From the NCBI RefSeq assembly GCF_018448495.1, contig NZ_CP049902.1, positions 2,480,001 to 2,544,000 of the forward strand: a stretch of 64,000 bases of DNA, read 5' to 3'. Made by a program: the position numbers and the translations under genes. The notes under the pieces are model-generated. The model saw only the letters and a list, made by a program, of their open reading frames with translations, was not told the DNA's origin and did no database searches. Within the stretch, counting starts at the first letter, position 1. Each line of letters begins with the position of its first letter. Origin of the DNA: Psychrobacter sp. WY6 (GTDB taxonomy: Bacteria; Pseudomonadota; Gammaproteobacteria; Pseudomonadales; Moraxellaceae). Positions 19,250 through 30,206 of the stretch are shown in pieces.

Positions 19250-21641
19250 TTAATAATCCACAGTGTAGCTCAACCCGTAAGTTGTGCCCGATGCAGGCAG
19301 ACGATTCAAGTCACCATAGGTTGTTTGATGATAGACCGTTAGATAATCCTTATTGAGTAAGTTATAAATCCCATAGTCTACTCGGCCTACCGGCATTTTG
19401 ACTTGTCCTAATACATCAAGCGTCATATAACCTGTGACTGGTAATGCGCTAGAATCAGGATCTTTTTGTTGATCCTTAAAGGCTTTATCATCACCACCAA
19501 TTGCTAATGCTTGTAGACGTACATTGCTGCCTTTATCAAAGTTGTATTGCGCAAATGCAGTGCCTTTAAGGGGTGTCAAGCGTACGGCATCAAGCTCCAA
19601 CCAATCACCATCTTTATCATATTGGCCACGAGTATAGGCGACACTGCCACCCAATTGCCATTGATCATCAATATCATGGCTGAGCGAACCTTCTATTCCG
19701 TAGACGTGCTCATCAGCATCGACCACTTCTACCGTATAGTCATTGGTAAAACGTACCGTTTTGTCTGATTCATTATAAAAACCGCTCAATCGTGCGCAGC
19801 AGTATTGCCATGCTTACCTTGCCAGCCCAACTCGTAATTGTCGATTGCGATAGGTTGTACATTGTCTGAGTTGACGACAAAGCCTGCCCGTACATCACGT
19901 AGCGCACGCTGAATATCAGCAGTCGTAAAGCCTTGTGAAAAATTGGCAAATACTTGGTCATTTGGGGTTAATTGATAGCTGGTACCGATATTAAATAGGG
20001 TTTATCGTGGTCTGTATTGCCCTTTTCCACTTGACCGGCCTGATAGTCAATGCCATAAGCATTACTGACACCGTTGATGAGAGGATCATTAAAATACTCT
20101 TCGAGCAATTGCTCATAAATGGGCGTGAAAGTAGCCGTTTCTGCTTTGAGTTTTTGATAGCGCACGCCCGCACTGGTATGCCATTTATCAGTGATATCTA
20201 TATCCGCATTGACAAAAGCGCCCCATTTATCAATGGTGGTATCTGGTCCGCCATTATAAGTAAGACCATTAGTTTGAGCGCTCAAACCATTACTAGCAAT
20301 AAACATGTTTAAGTCTTGGCCTTCATAGGTTTGCTCACTTTTTTCGCGTTCAAAGTCAGCACCATAGCTAAATAGCGTTTTTTTACCACCAATTTCACTA
20401 TCTGTTTGCATGGCGGCACGTAAACCCATCACCTCAATGTTAGCTTCTGATTGAGTGACGACGACTGCCCCGCCCAGTAATTCTTTTAGCGTACTCTCAT
20501 CGGTAAGGCCATTAGCCACCCAGACTTCGCCCGCTTGTGCAGGGAAATCTTTACCAGAAGGATAAAAACGACCTTTTTCGTCTCGATAATAACCAGTCAC
20601 GCTCAGATTTGAGCCTGCAATATCATCATTATTATAATCTAGGTTCACCGATGTTTTGGTGGTATAAGGCTCGTTTTCTACGTCGGCACCGTCAATCGCT
20701 TTTAAAGATGGTGGTAGTTTTTTCGGTTTTAATAATACTTGTAAATTTTTACCATAGTCTGGACCATAGTCAGTATCCTGCTCATCATTATAGTAAGTCA
20801 CTGCCAAATCAAGACGTTGGCTGTCAGTGAGCTCTATACCCAAGCTACCGTTAACACTTAGCGACTCGGTATCTTGTTGGTCAGTTTGATTGACGTCTGG
20901 ACTGATGCGATTATCGTGGCTATCGAATTTGCCGCCCTTACGATCATAATCCACATCTAGGCGACCATAGACTCGCTCACCGCCATAACCCAATGTTTGC
21001 CCCACATGATAACCCAATGAATCTGAGTCAAAATTACGACTGCTACTGACGCCGACTCTGGTTTGCCTGATAGAGCCGTAACCCACCATAGATTTTGTGA
21101 CGAGATTAATCAGACCACCAGCCGCGCCAGCCCCATAAATACTGGTCGCACCAGAGAGCACCTCTACCCGCTCAAGCTGCGCAGGGTCGATACTGTTTAG
21201 CTCGCGTGAAAGGCTGCGTGAGCCACTCAGTGGCACACCATTCAGCAAAAACTGCACGGGACGGCCATGCATGGTCGTGCCATAGTTACTGGTTGAGCCA
21301 CTACTTGCCCCTAAACTTGGAATCAGCTGAGCCAATATATCTCCAGTAGTACGATTGCCTGTCGCCTGCATTTGTAGCTCATTTTCGGTAATTACCTGTG
21401 TGACGGCGGGCATCTCACTAATTTTTTGTGCCAAAGCCGTTCCTGTCCTTGCTTTAGCAGTGACCGTAATGGTATCTAAAGTCACGTTTGGTAACTCACT
21501 TGAGGCGGCGTTGACAGCTAAGTCTTCTGAAAGCGTCGTATTTGAAGCGATGTCCATAGCACTGACATTGTTTTGTGCATATAGTTGCTGGCTGATACAA
21601 AAGGTAAGAAAGGATAGAGCAACTTGATGGTGGCGTTTCAT
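19250..21641 (-). pseudogene. TonB-dependent outer-membrane siderophore receptor 1, interrupted as sequenced
   Basis: Outer-membrane gated channel for a ferric siderophore, about 797 aa. A signal peptide ends near QQLYAQ. The plug domain has ITVTAKARTGTALAQKISEM, the TonB-box region, LNGVPLSGSRSLSRE and IYGAGAAGGLINLVTK. The barrel follows, ending SGTTYGLSYTVDY with the terminal aromatic of outer-membrane proteins. One-base lesions near 19995 (KPLFNIGTSYQLTPND) and 19790 (RLSGFYNESD) split it into three. I use ATG 21641 (MKRHHQVALS); upstream in-frame Met codons lack a signal peptide. A Fur box at 21732-21746 indicates iron repression. Confidence 0.9.
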
Positions 21642-21731
21642 ATTCACTTCACTTAATTGGAGGATCAAAGAGTGGTAAAAGTTATATTTAGCTAATAATG
21701 CTGTGTGTACTAACTTTGTGAACAATATTGT

Positions 21732-21746
21732 AAATGATAATCATTT
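21732..21746 (-). promoter_or_regulatory. Fur box upstream of TonB receptor 1
   Basis: AAATGATAATCATTT, a perfect 15-bp palindrome matching the central Fur consensus, about 90 bp before the receptor start. Confidence 0.85.
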
Positions 21747-22612
21747 TTGTTTCTATAATTATTTACAATATTAAAAACCCTATTGCTTCCGAAAAAATAC
21801 TACTCCAGCGTCACTCAAGATTTGATATCTAAGCGGTATCCATAACTCAATTAATAGCTTTCTATATGGCTCAACACTGATATATTATTCATATCACCCA
21901 AGCGCCTGAACAAGGCTTCTTAGATCGTATGATGTCCTTGGTACGATAGAAGATGCCAAATTAAATTGAACTGACTATATTGCCGTCCTCTCAAAAGGCA
22001 AACTCATTGCTATTTTTATTTCAGTGGCTTTGTTAGTTTGCTTAATTTCGACAACGATTAGCGTAGTAGTCATGAGCTGGATGCTCAAGCTAAGGTGATT
22101 GTGATCTTGGGACGAGCGGTGGAAGCTGCTGGTGACGTCGATGTACTATGGATTTAGAACAACAATTACCAGAAGTGGCTCGCCGTGGTAGTATGCTACT
22201 GCTCATTTCATTAATATTAGTCCAATACGGTCTTATGAATTTGCCGGCAAGAGAGATAAATACTGGGCGTACAGTAGGTGTCACTTTCGTTCTGCTAAGC
22301 ATGATTATGGAGCTGTGGCTCACTCCTTCATTTACCAACACAAGCAATGCTAAAGTTAACGTGGCTAGCAATTTAAGTGCCATAAAAAGCACTCCAATAG
22401 GCACCATTCTATTTATGCTTTAGGTAACAACTTGCCAGTAGAATAACGAGTAATTATTGATATCGCTAAGTCTACATCTCATCTACTTTTTGAGCCTTGA
22501 ACTCACAGAAAAGTGAATTATATGCTAATAAATTTCCTATTTGGGTGCGGCAAATCTTTAGCACTCTAATTCACTAATCTATAATGATATTACAAACACG
22601 CCTTAACTCAAA
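21747..22612. other. Gap between the two TonB receptor genes, possible gene remnant
   Basis: Overlapping open frames on both strands (22090-22423) give hydrophobic peptides but lack ribosome binding sites and do not resemble a family I know. A short hydrophobic stretch around 21995-22085 on the plus strand (GKLIAIFISVALLVCLISTT) could be the worn N-terminus of a membrane protein, perhaps a PepSY-type partner of the receptor, but stops interrupt it. Confidence 0.3.
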
Positions 22613-24928
22613 TTAAAAATCCATTGTGGCTGACAGCATAAATGTACGTGGCTCACCCAAACCTAGACTGGTATAATGCGGCTTTGCCCAATAAGCTTTA
22701 TTCGTTACGTTAGCAACACTTGTTTTCAATGTCAGCGGCTTTTTATCAAAAGAAGTGGCATAACGTGCACCTAAATCATATACAGTGCGACCTGGTAATG
22801 ACAGTGAGTTGCCTGCGTCGAGATATTGCTTAGATATCGAGTTTGCATTAGCTGTCAATGTCAAGTCTTGAATAAAAGGTAGGTCCCATTCAACGCCAAG
22901 CTTAGACTGCCATTTTGGGACACTTGTAGCTCTATTGCCCTCATTAACGCCACCAAGCGTCTTGGTTAGCTTCGCATCAATATATGAAACCCCACCCATT
23001 AGGCGTATATCTTCAATGGGTGAGCCAAAAAACCCCCATTCAACACCTCGGTTACGCTGTTCGCCAGCATAAGAAAAGATATTACTAACAGGGTCCAAAT
23101 AACTATTCGGTTTCTCTATTTCATAAGCACTTAGGGTATGTGAGAACTCACCAAGATCAAGCTTTACGCCAACTTCTTTTTGTTGCGTCTTATAAGGGGC
23201 AAACATTTCACCAGCATTTTCTGCATCTATCGGTGCAGTAGAACCTTGGCTCAAACCTTCTATATAGTTAGCATATAAAGAAACTTGATCGTTTACTTTA
23301 CTTAGTAGCGCTATTGATGGCGTAGTCGCACTTTCGTTGTAATCCTTTGCTGATGCCAGCATACCTGCTTGTTTACTTTCTGCCTGTTGATGTCGCAGTC
23401 CTAAAGTCAGCTGATATTTATCCTCAGCAAAAGACAGTGTGTCTGCAAGACCATAGCTGGTCAAATTCGTTTTTGTGTTCAGTAGCGCAGGAGAATTGAA
23501 GGGAATATTACGCGACTCCCATACTGGTTTATATATGTTCGTGACCCAGTCTTCAGCTAATAAACCCCTTCTAGCACTTAAATCATAATCTTCCTGATAG
23601 TCAACGATGTTAAATGCCAATTGATGATTAACTCGTCCTGTTTGGAATTTACTTTTTAACCCTATCTCAGCAGACTGTCTTTCGACTTCATCATCAACTT
23701 CTCCAAGGTTAGTCCGATAATCTCCTGCGGCATTGATAATCTGCGCGACAGAGGCACTCTGCGACTTAAATTTTGTTTTACTATTTCCGCCCGCACCATA
23801 AATCATTAAATCGTCAGTCACATCATATTCACCACGTATCATTAGCCCCTTATCTTCACTATCATTAAATGCCCAGCTTGGGTTCAGTAGCGTCTCTGGT
23901 TTGGGCGGCTTAGGAATCGACAATCCTGGTGCTAGGGTGAGACCGCGAGTCGGTCCATCGACACGATCTTTACTATGATAAAGATCTGTCGATAATCGAG
24001 CACGCTCTCCTTTCCAGTCCAGTGCAACAGAAGCCAGTTGCGCTTGTTTTTCTTGATCATTTACTGCACTATCACCCTCTCTATAAGCACCATTAATCCG
24101 AACACCAAACTGCTTGTCTTCACCAAAACGCCGTCCTACATCCACATGCCCACCAAGTTGTGAGTCTGATAAATATCTTGCCGTCACTCGCGTCAACGGC
24201 TCATCGCCTGCTCGTTTAGGCACTAGGTTGACTGCACCGCCTACTGAGCCTTTGGGCGGCATACCATTCAATAAAGCTGAGGGCCCTTTGAGTACTTCGA
24301 TACGCTCAAACATCTCAGGTGAGCTACGATAATAAGGTGCCATACCGAATAGCCCGTCTACCGTAACATCACCAATGTCTGAAGAGAATCCACGGATAGA
24401 ATAACTTTCAAGATTCTGGCCACCAACCCCACTGCTAAAGACGGCAGGATCAGTAGCAGCGATGACAGCCGTAATATCGATGGCTTGCTGATCTTCAATA
24501 AATTTATCGGTATAGCTGATGGCACTAAACGGCGTCTCTAAAAAATCCTTATTTCCCAAAAACCCAGCATGATTGGTATAGGTCACCTGCCCGCCTGCGT
24601 AGCTAGGATTGTCGTTGCGTTCTGCCACTACCGTTATCGCAGGCAAGGTCACTGTAGGAACGTTATTATCCTCGTCTAACGGTGGGGGTTTCGCTCCTTT
24701 GCCAGACTCAGTAGTTTGCTCACTATGTGTCACATTACTATTTGTCTGTGCATACGCTGATGGCATACAGATGAATACCGTCCCAGCGACTAGGCTCAAA
24801 GACATGGCAAGTCTTGCTGATACGATATAATTGAGCGCGAAAGAAGGATTAAGCGCAAAAGAAGGTTTGGTCAGTGTCGCCCGCTGTTTGACCCTATTTT
24901 TATGACCTAGGTGTTGAAGTTGGTGCAT
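22613..24928 (-). CDS. TonB-dependent outer-membrane siderophore receptor 2
   Basis: 771 aa, intact. It has a long N-terminal region with signal sequence (LAMSLSLVAGTVFICMPSAYAQ), a plug with ITVVAERND, SYSIRGFSSDIGDVTVDGL, RIEVLKGPSALLNGM and GGAVNLVPKRA, and a barrel ending TFMLSATMDF. Pattern is that of hydroxamate/FhuA-FpvA type receptors, but the ligand cannot be told. The start region contains a directly repeated PSFALN peptide encoded by a short tandem DNA repeat (about 24834-24866). It lies just after the ABC importer genes and has a Fur box upstream, so receptor and importer probably form one uptake path. Confidence 0.95.
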   Translation of the reverse strand: MHQLQHLGHKNRVKQRATLTKPSFALNPSFALNYIVSARLAMSLSLVAGTVFICMPSAYAQTNSNVTHSEQTTESGKGAKPPPLDEDNNVPTVTLPAITVVAERNDNPSYAGGQVTYTNHAGFLGNKDFLETPFSAISYTDKFIEDQQAIDITAVIAATDPAVFSSGVGGQNLESYSIRGFSSDIGDVTVDGLFGMAPYYRSSPEMFERIEVLKGPSALLNGMPPKGSVGGAVNLVPKRAGDEPLTRVTARYLSDSQLGGHVDVGRRFGEDKQFGVRINGAYREGDSAVNDQEKQAQLASVALDWKGERARLSTDLYHSKDRVDGPTRGLTLAPGLSIPKPPKPETLLNPSWAFNDSEDKGLMIRGEYDVTDDLMIYGAGGNSKTKFKSQSASVAQIINAAGDYRTNLGEVDDEVERQSAEIGLKSKFQTGRVNHQLAFNIVDYQEDYDLSARRGLLAEDWVTNIYKPVWESRNIPFNSPALLNTKTNLTSYGLADTLSFAEDKYQLTLGLRHQQAESKQAGMLASAKDYNESATTPSIALLSKVNDQVSLYANYIEGLSQGSTAPIDAENAGEMFAPYKTQQKEVGVKLDLGEFSHTLSAYEIEKPNSYLDPVSNIFSYAGEQRNRGVEWGFFGSPIEDIRLMGGVSYIDAKLTKTLGGVNEGNRATSVPKWQSKLGVEWDLPFIQDLTLTANANSISKQYLDAGNSLSLPGRTVYDLGARYATSFDKKPLTLKTSVANVTNKAYWAKPHYTSLGLGEPRTFMLSATMDF

Positions 24929-24976
24929 GGAAACGTCCTCTTGTTTTGATGGAAAATAATAATGCGAATAAAATAC

Positions 24977-24990
24977 AAATGATAATCATT
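24977..24990 (-). promoter_or_regulatory. Fur box upstream of TonB receptor 2
   Basis: AAATGATAATCATT, matching the Fur consensus core, about 50 bp before the receptor start. Confidence 0.85.
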
Positions 24991-25089
24991 AACAATTTAG
25001 GATAAGAAGAACCCTCTCTTTCTCACTTAATCATTCACTAGGCCGTGTCCTAGTCCTACGTTAAAAACATCATTCGTCTTAGGATAGCT

Positions 25090-26074
25090 TTAGAACGTTG
25101 GTTGATAACCTTTGAGGACATCGTCCATTATGATGTTTAATGAGGTTGGGCTGGCGGCTGCTATATACCACGCATCTGCATCAACAAAAACAACACGACC
25201 GTTTTTCCATGCTGCTGTTTGACGAAGTAAAGGGTTGCTCACCTCCTCAGGATTGATAATAGCGCGATGCTCCATGACAGCGGTACGGTCTACGATAAAG
25301 AATGTCTGGATCTGCCTGCTGTATAAACTCACTAGAAATCGGTTGTCCATGTAGGCTGGTCTCTACAATCGTACTCGCAGGCTTCACACCCAAGTCATTA
25401 AAGATAAATCCATAGCGTGATTGCAGCCCAAAATTGCTAAAAGCCCCATTATTATGTAAGACAACCAGTGCTTTTTCTGGGCGGGTTTTTGTGAAGTCCT
25501 GAACCTCTTTGACTCTTGTATCTAACTGCGTGGCTTTTTGTTCTGCCAATGCCTCCTTATCAAAAATACGACCTAAAGTTAATAAGTGGCTTTTAACACT
25601 GGCTATATGCTGCTGACTGTTATTAAAATTCACATCGAAATGTAGAGTCGGTGCAATCCCTGACAGCTCTTGATAGTTAGCGGCGTGAAGCGGGGTCATC
25701 AAAATCAGATCAGGATGTAGCGCATGGATACGTTCCATATTTGGCTGAACAATAGCGCCCAAGTCCTCTACTGCGTCATCCGCTTTGTACTGCGAAAGAA
25801 AGTGCGGAATATAGTCTTTGACCATTCCTGCAATCGGAACATCGAGCTGATCCAAAAAATCAGCTTCATTCATATCCAGTACCGCGACGCGTTGCGGTCG
25901 ATTATTGATGACAGTAGTACCAAGCTCATGCTTGATCGTGATGGGCGTCTCAAGTTTTTGTGACGCGTGTGCTGGCTCATTTGTCAGCTCAGTAGAAGTT
26001 TTTTCGCATCCTTGTAATGATACCGCTGCCGACATGACCAGTACCCAAACCCAATCTCTCTTACTCAAATTCAT
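25090..26074 (-). pseudogene. Ferric-siderophore periplasmic binding lipoprotein (FatB/CeuE-like), interrupted as sequenced
   Basis: Class III binding protein of an iron-siderophore ABC importer, about 328 aa. The signal sequence ends in a lipobox (AAVSLQGC), followed by NNRPQRVAVLDMNEADFLD and the two-lobe fold segments HPDLILMTPLH and QSRYGFIFNDLGVKPA. The start ATG at 26074 follows AGGGG. A loss of bases in a T run near 25290 (DILFIVDRTAVMEH) separates the last 70 residues, which contain VFVDADAWYIAAAS. It is the fourth gene of the permease-permease-ATPase-binding-protein order seen in ceuBCDE and fatDCBA. Confidence 0.9.
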
Positions 26075-26846
26075 ACTGCATCCCCTGATAAATTGAAGTT
26101 TGCACAGGCAACCACGTTCACTACGAATGATCTCAAAATCAAGATCGTATAACTCACTTAAGTTGGCTTCTGTCACGACCTGTTCAGACAGACCACTAAA
26201 GCTAAGCGTGCCATTCTTCAACGCCACAATATGGTCAGAATAGTTGGCTGCAAAATTGATATCATGAATCACCAAAATAACCGTGCGCCCCTGCTCATCA
26301 CATAGACGGCGTAAGGCTTGCATGATTTGTACTGCATGCTTCATGTCAAGATTGTTTAGTGGCTCATCCAATAACAACACGTCTGTTTGTTGCGCGATGG
26401 TCATCGCCAAAAAAGCCATTTGCCGCTGTCCACCACTTAATTCATCCAAATAAGAATGACGTAGAGGCTCTAATGCCAAAAAATCAATGGCCTCATCAAT
26501 GATGCGTCGATCTTCTGTGGTTAACGCACCACGGCTATACGGAAAGCGCCCAAAGGAGATCAGCTCTTCCACGGTTAATCGTAGATTAAACCCTGGAGAC
26601 TGCCGTAATGTCGCAACGTGATGCGCGTATTCAGAAGTACCAATCTCACGGATGTCACGATCATTGAATGATATCTGACCACTACTTGGCTCCAATAGCC
26701 TTGCCATCATCATCAACAAGGTGGATTTTCCAGCACCATTAGGACCAATTAAGAGAGGTAACACTGCCAGCCTGAAATTCTAGGCTAATATCTGATAGCA
26801 CAGATTTTTTGCCATAGTTTTTATGGACATGGTTGATGGTAATCAT
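26071..26846 (-). pseudogene. Iron-siderophore ABC importer ATPase (FatE/CeuD-like), interrupted as sequenced
   Basis: ATP-hydrolysing subunit, about 255 aa. Walker A is IGPNGAGKSTLL, the signature is LDELSGGQRQMAFLAM, Walker B is VLLLDEPLNNLD and the H-loop is VILVIHDINFA. The true start is ATG 26846 (MITINHVHKNYGKKSVLSD), overlapping the permease stop as ATGA. A one-base shift near 26765 separates it from the rest. At the 3' end the frame runs on without a stop into the binding protein gene. A one-base shift near 26100 would instead end it at the TGA overlapping that gene's ATG, so the fused reading frame is probably an artefact. Confidence 0.9.
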
Positions 26847-27790
26847 GTGAACCCTCTAGTACGGACAGTCAGCGCGAGAAAATAGATGCCACCCACAAGG
26901 TTGACGAGAATACTGACACTGGTTTTATAATTAAAGACATGCTCAACAAAGATTTGAGCGATTAAAAATATGGCGATAGTAATGGCACAAGCGATGGGTA
27001 AGGTGACTCTATGCCAGTTACTCCCTGCAAGCGCATAAGCGATGTTGGCAATGAACACGCCCATAAATACCGTAGGACCGATCAAGCTCGTTGACACAGC
27101 CACCAAAATGGCAATTAAAGCAAGATATAACTTAACGTATTTAGGATGGTTTACACCAAGAGACAGCGACTGCTCACGGCCAAGCGCCATCACATCTAAG
27201 ACAGGCAATGTTTTACGACTAACCCATAGTACGGTGGCTACCGCAAGCGCTCCATAAAACAGAGTCTCTGGCTGAGATCGATTAAACGAGGTATAGCTCA
27301 ACCCCTGAAAAACCGAAAACTCTCCGGGGCTAATACGCAGCTGAATAAACTGCGTAATCGTACCGATGACCATCGTCAGTACCAAGCCAAACAACAACAA
27401 GGTATAGACATCATTTTTACATCGAGGGAAAAGCCAGTGATGAAGTGCCCAAGAATATGCCAGCATCAATACGATTGATACGATAAAATTACCACTGACA
27501 CCCAGCAGCATCAGTCCATTTGTACCCATCACAAACAGCAGCACTTGCCACAGTAAATAAACAGCCTCATAGCCCATGATAGAAGGTGCCAAAATACGAT
27601 TGCCAACAATAGTTTGAAAGATTATAGATGAAAAAGCTAAGCATATACTACCGAGAACAATAGTCGCTAGACGCATCAAACGCTTAGGAATTAAGTAATT
27701 AAAATCTAAATCAGAGCCTATAAATAAGAAAATAAGCGCCAGCAATATAATCATTATCAAGGTCGTCCAAATCTTTGCCGCAGTACTCAT
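26843..27790 (-). CDS. FecCD-family siderophore ABC permease 2 (CeuC/FatC-like)
   Basis: 315 aa with about nine hydrophobic segments. The family motif around ALGREQSLSLGVN (coupling helix contacting the ATPase) and LIGPTVFMGVFIANIAYAL are clear. It is shorter than BtuC-type permeases, as usual for CeuC/VctG-type partners. Start and stop both overlap neighbours by four bases (ATGA), showing tight translational coupling with permease 1 and the ATPase. Intact. Confidence 0.93.
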   Translation of the reverse strand: MSTAAKIWTTLIMIILLALIFLFIGSDLDFNYLIPKRLMRLATIVLGSICLAFSSIIFQTIVGNRILAPSIMGYEAVYLLWQVLLFVMGTNGLMLLGVSGNFIVSIVLMLAYSWALHHWLFPRCKNDVYTLLLFGLVLTMVIGTITQFIQLRISPGEFSVFQGLSYTSFNRSQPETLFYGALAVATVLWVSRKTLPVLDVMALGREQSLSLGVNHPKYVKLYLALIAILVAVSTSLIGPTVFMGVFIANIAYALAGSNWHRVTLPIACAITIAIFLIAQIFVEHVFNYKTSVSILVNLVGGIYFLALTVRTRGFT

Positions 27791-28776
27791 CTTACTCCCC
27801 TCATGATTAACACAAGGAATATCACACCGCCTACCCCGCCTGCGGTAAGGCCAATAGGAACCTCAAAAGGATAAATGACGAGCCGCCCAAAAATATCACA
27901 AATCAGCAGCAAACAAGCACCGCCTAAGGCGACTACTGGCAGTGTCCGCGACAGGTTTTCCCCGTACTTTAGAGCGACTAGATTTGGAATAACCAGCCCC
28001 ACAAAAGGTATGGCGCCGATGGTGATGACTGAAGCGGCCACCGTTACTGAGACTAGCATAAGCCCTAAGGCAGCTGTCGCCGCATAGCCGAGTCCTAGAC
28101 TGGCGGCCATGTCCTCGCCCATACCCAGTACCGTAAAGCGATGGGCATAAATATAGGCTAATACAATGATGGGCAAAATAATATAAATCAGCTCGTAATG
28201 ACCTTGTACAACCCTTGAAAAATCTCCCAATAACCACCCTTGCATACTTTGTAAAATATTATGGCGATACGCATAAAACTCCGCAATTGAGCTCAGCACA
28301 CTGCCATACATCAACCCAAGGACAGGAATAAGAACAGCGCTCTTAAACTTAATACGGCTAATAATGAGAATAAAAAGTAAGCTTGAGGCAAAGCAAAAAA
28401 CCAGCGCAAAGATCATTTTACTACTCGTACTGGCATTAGGAAGCATGGTGAGCGAGACCAAAATGCCAAGTTTGGCAGCATCCAAACCCCCTGAAGTTGC
28501 GGGCTCAACAAACTTGTTACGGACGATGTGCTGTAAAATCACGCCGCTAACAGACAAACCCACTCCTGTCAGTACCAGCGCAATCAGCCGTGGTATACGG
28601 CTCGCCGTTAGGGTCAACCATGCATCGTTGGAGAAATTAAAGAGGGCGATAAGTGAGGTCTGTTTTGAGCCCAGCATAAGAGAAACGGCACAGAGTAAAA
28701 TGAGTAACAAAGATAGTGAGCGCATTATTGAAGTTCTCTTACTTATTACGAATGACTTTTTACTACGCTGAAACAT
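27787..28776 (-). CDS. FecCD-family siderophore ABC permease 1 (CeuB/FatD-like)
   Basis: 329 aa, about nine membrane segments. Family motifs: RIPRLIALVLTGVGLSVSGV, FVEPATSGGLDAAKLG, LGMGEDMAASLGLGY and IPFVGLVIPNLVALKYG. It is the first gene of the importer operon (28776 to 25090), whose order permease-permease-ATPase-binding protein is that of the catecholate-type ceuBCDE and anguibactin fatDCBA importers. A weaker Fur-like site lies at 28826-28842. Intact. Confidence 0.93.
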   Translation of the reverse strand: MFQRSKKSFVISKRTSIMRSLSLLLILLCAVSLMLGSKQTSLIALFNFSNDAWLTLTASRIPRLIALVLTGVGLSVSGVILQHIVRNKFVEPATSGGLDAAKLGILVSLTMLPNASTSSKMIFALVFCFASSLLFILIISRIKFKSAVLIPVLGLMYGSVLSSIAEFYAYRHNILQSMQGWLLGDFSRVVQGHYELIYIILPIIVLAYIYAHRFTVLGMGEDMAASLGLGYAATAALGLMLVSVTVAASVITIGAIPFVGLVIPNLVALKYGENLSRTLPVVALGGACLLLICDIFGRLVIYPFEVPIGLTAGGVGGVIFLVLIMRGVR

Positions 28777-28825
28777 ACCACCAACAGTCTATAAAACTCA
28801 TTGCTAGGATTTTTCATTAAAGCAT

Positions 28826-28842
28826 AAATGAGAATCAATCAT
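28826..28842 (-). promoter_or_regulatory. Probable Fur box upstream of the siderophore importer operon
   Basis: AAATGAGAATCAATCAT agrees with the Fur core at most positions, about 50 bp before the permease start. It is weaker than the other boxes in this island. Confidence 0.6.
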
Positions 28843-29058
28843 ACTATGCTTGTTTGAATAGGTAAGTTGAATAAGGTGAAATTGGGAAGTTATACCGTGA
28901 ATAAGGGAACTTATTCGGAACGACACCTCAGCATTTACCAAGGTTTAAAGATTGAATTAACTCAGGCGCAACATAGGTTGGTATAAATAAGTCGTATATC
29001 AGCAATGCTTATTTAGCTGATTTTAGAAGATTATGGCAGCTTGACATCTATTGGTTGG

Positions 29059-30013
29059 CTAGATAAGTTGTGTGGGTGTAACGCCATAAAATTTGGCAAA
29101 AGCTTTACTGAAATTGCTAGGATCACGATAGCCAACATACCATGCAGTCTCTTGGACGCTTTTATATTCATCTAGCAACAAACGCATTGCTTCCTGCATA
29201 CGCAGTTCACGGATAAAGCTGCCGATTGTTTTACCCGTTTGTTGTTTGAACTGTTGCTTGAGATAGCATTCGTTTATACCCACTCGTTGAGCCAACAAGG
29301 AAATTGTTAATTTATTACTGTACTCTTGGCGAATAATATCAACGGCCTGATCAATTTGGCTTTTTTGGTTTGCTAATCGGCCTGATATATCTTGAATGCC
29401 TAAAATATCTTGGCAAAGCAGCAATGCTTGACTCTCTAAAGCTAATCGATCACTCAAAGTACAGCAAGGTAAAGAGAGGATATAAGCTGCACGAGCAAGT
29501 AGACGTGGCTGGTTGGATAAGCTGACTTGAACCATTTCAGGATCTTGATTATTAGAAGGTAATAGCCATGTTGGAACAGCGAAGCTTTCTGCCCAGCGCG
29601 ACAACAATGTTTGATTAAAATCGATTGTTACGATATGGCTATTTATAGGGGAATTCTGCAAATATTCAGTGTCAACTATAGAGTTTATATCACCAAAATC
29701 TCCTGATCGTCGCCAAATTTGCTGCGAATGAATACTTGTATCAGTCCGTAAATTACTAGCATGTAAGGTATAGTTCGCATCTACAATTAAGTGCATCCCT
29801 ACATCACAAGAAAATGGTGCGGCGGGTTCCACCAAAGATTGGCTGCTAGCAATGCTGTTTCGACCGCACGATACCATTATGCAAGCTCAGTAAGTCACCA
29901 TAACCAGAGCTGCCATCATAAGTTGGACGTTTAATCAAATAGTCAGAATCAGGATGATCGAAAGACCAGTATTCGGTCTGATAGTGGTCGTAAAATGCAT
30001 GTAAGTTTGCCAT
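29059..30013 (-). pseudogene. AraC-family regulator of siderophore uptake (PchR-like), interrupted as sequenced
   Basis: The C-terminal domain has two helix-turn-helices: LTISLLAQRVGINECYLKQQ and SVQETAWYVGYRDPSNFSKA, then FYGVTPTQL, typical of AraC proteins. The N-terminal domain would sense the siderophore. The reconstructed start is ATG 30013 (MANLHAFYDHYQTEYWSFDH). A one-base shift near 29845 separates the first 55 residues from the remaining frame. Length about 318 aa. Location between a Fur box and the uptake genes fits the PchR/YbtA arrangement, in which an AraC protein activates receptor and transporter genes when the siderophore is bound. Confidence 0.88.
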
Positions 30014-30148
30014 ATAAATACAATCAAGATGTTTTGGTATGTGTGTTTATGTTATATCCAGCTAAAAATAGCTTTACACGTATAAATAGCCAGTTCTCCA
30101 GTCTTGAAGCAATAATAGCATTATTAGTAATAAACAATCATCTTAATG

Positions 30149-30165
30149 TTAATGATTATCAATTA
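30149..30165. promoter_or_regulatory. Fur box between the AraC gene and the cupin gene
   Basis: TTAATGATTATCAATTA (reverse: TAATTGATAATCATTAA) contains the GATAATCATTA core. It sits in the divergent intergenic region and could repress both flanking genes. Confidence 0.75.
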
Positions 30166-30206
30166 AATATAATTCAATGGTATTCACATACCAAAAAGGA
30201 GTAAGC

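Noticed and set aside
22090..22423. Overlapping hydrophobic open frames on both strands between the TonB genes
   Set aside because: They shadow each other, neither has a start signal, and no family pattern is visible.
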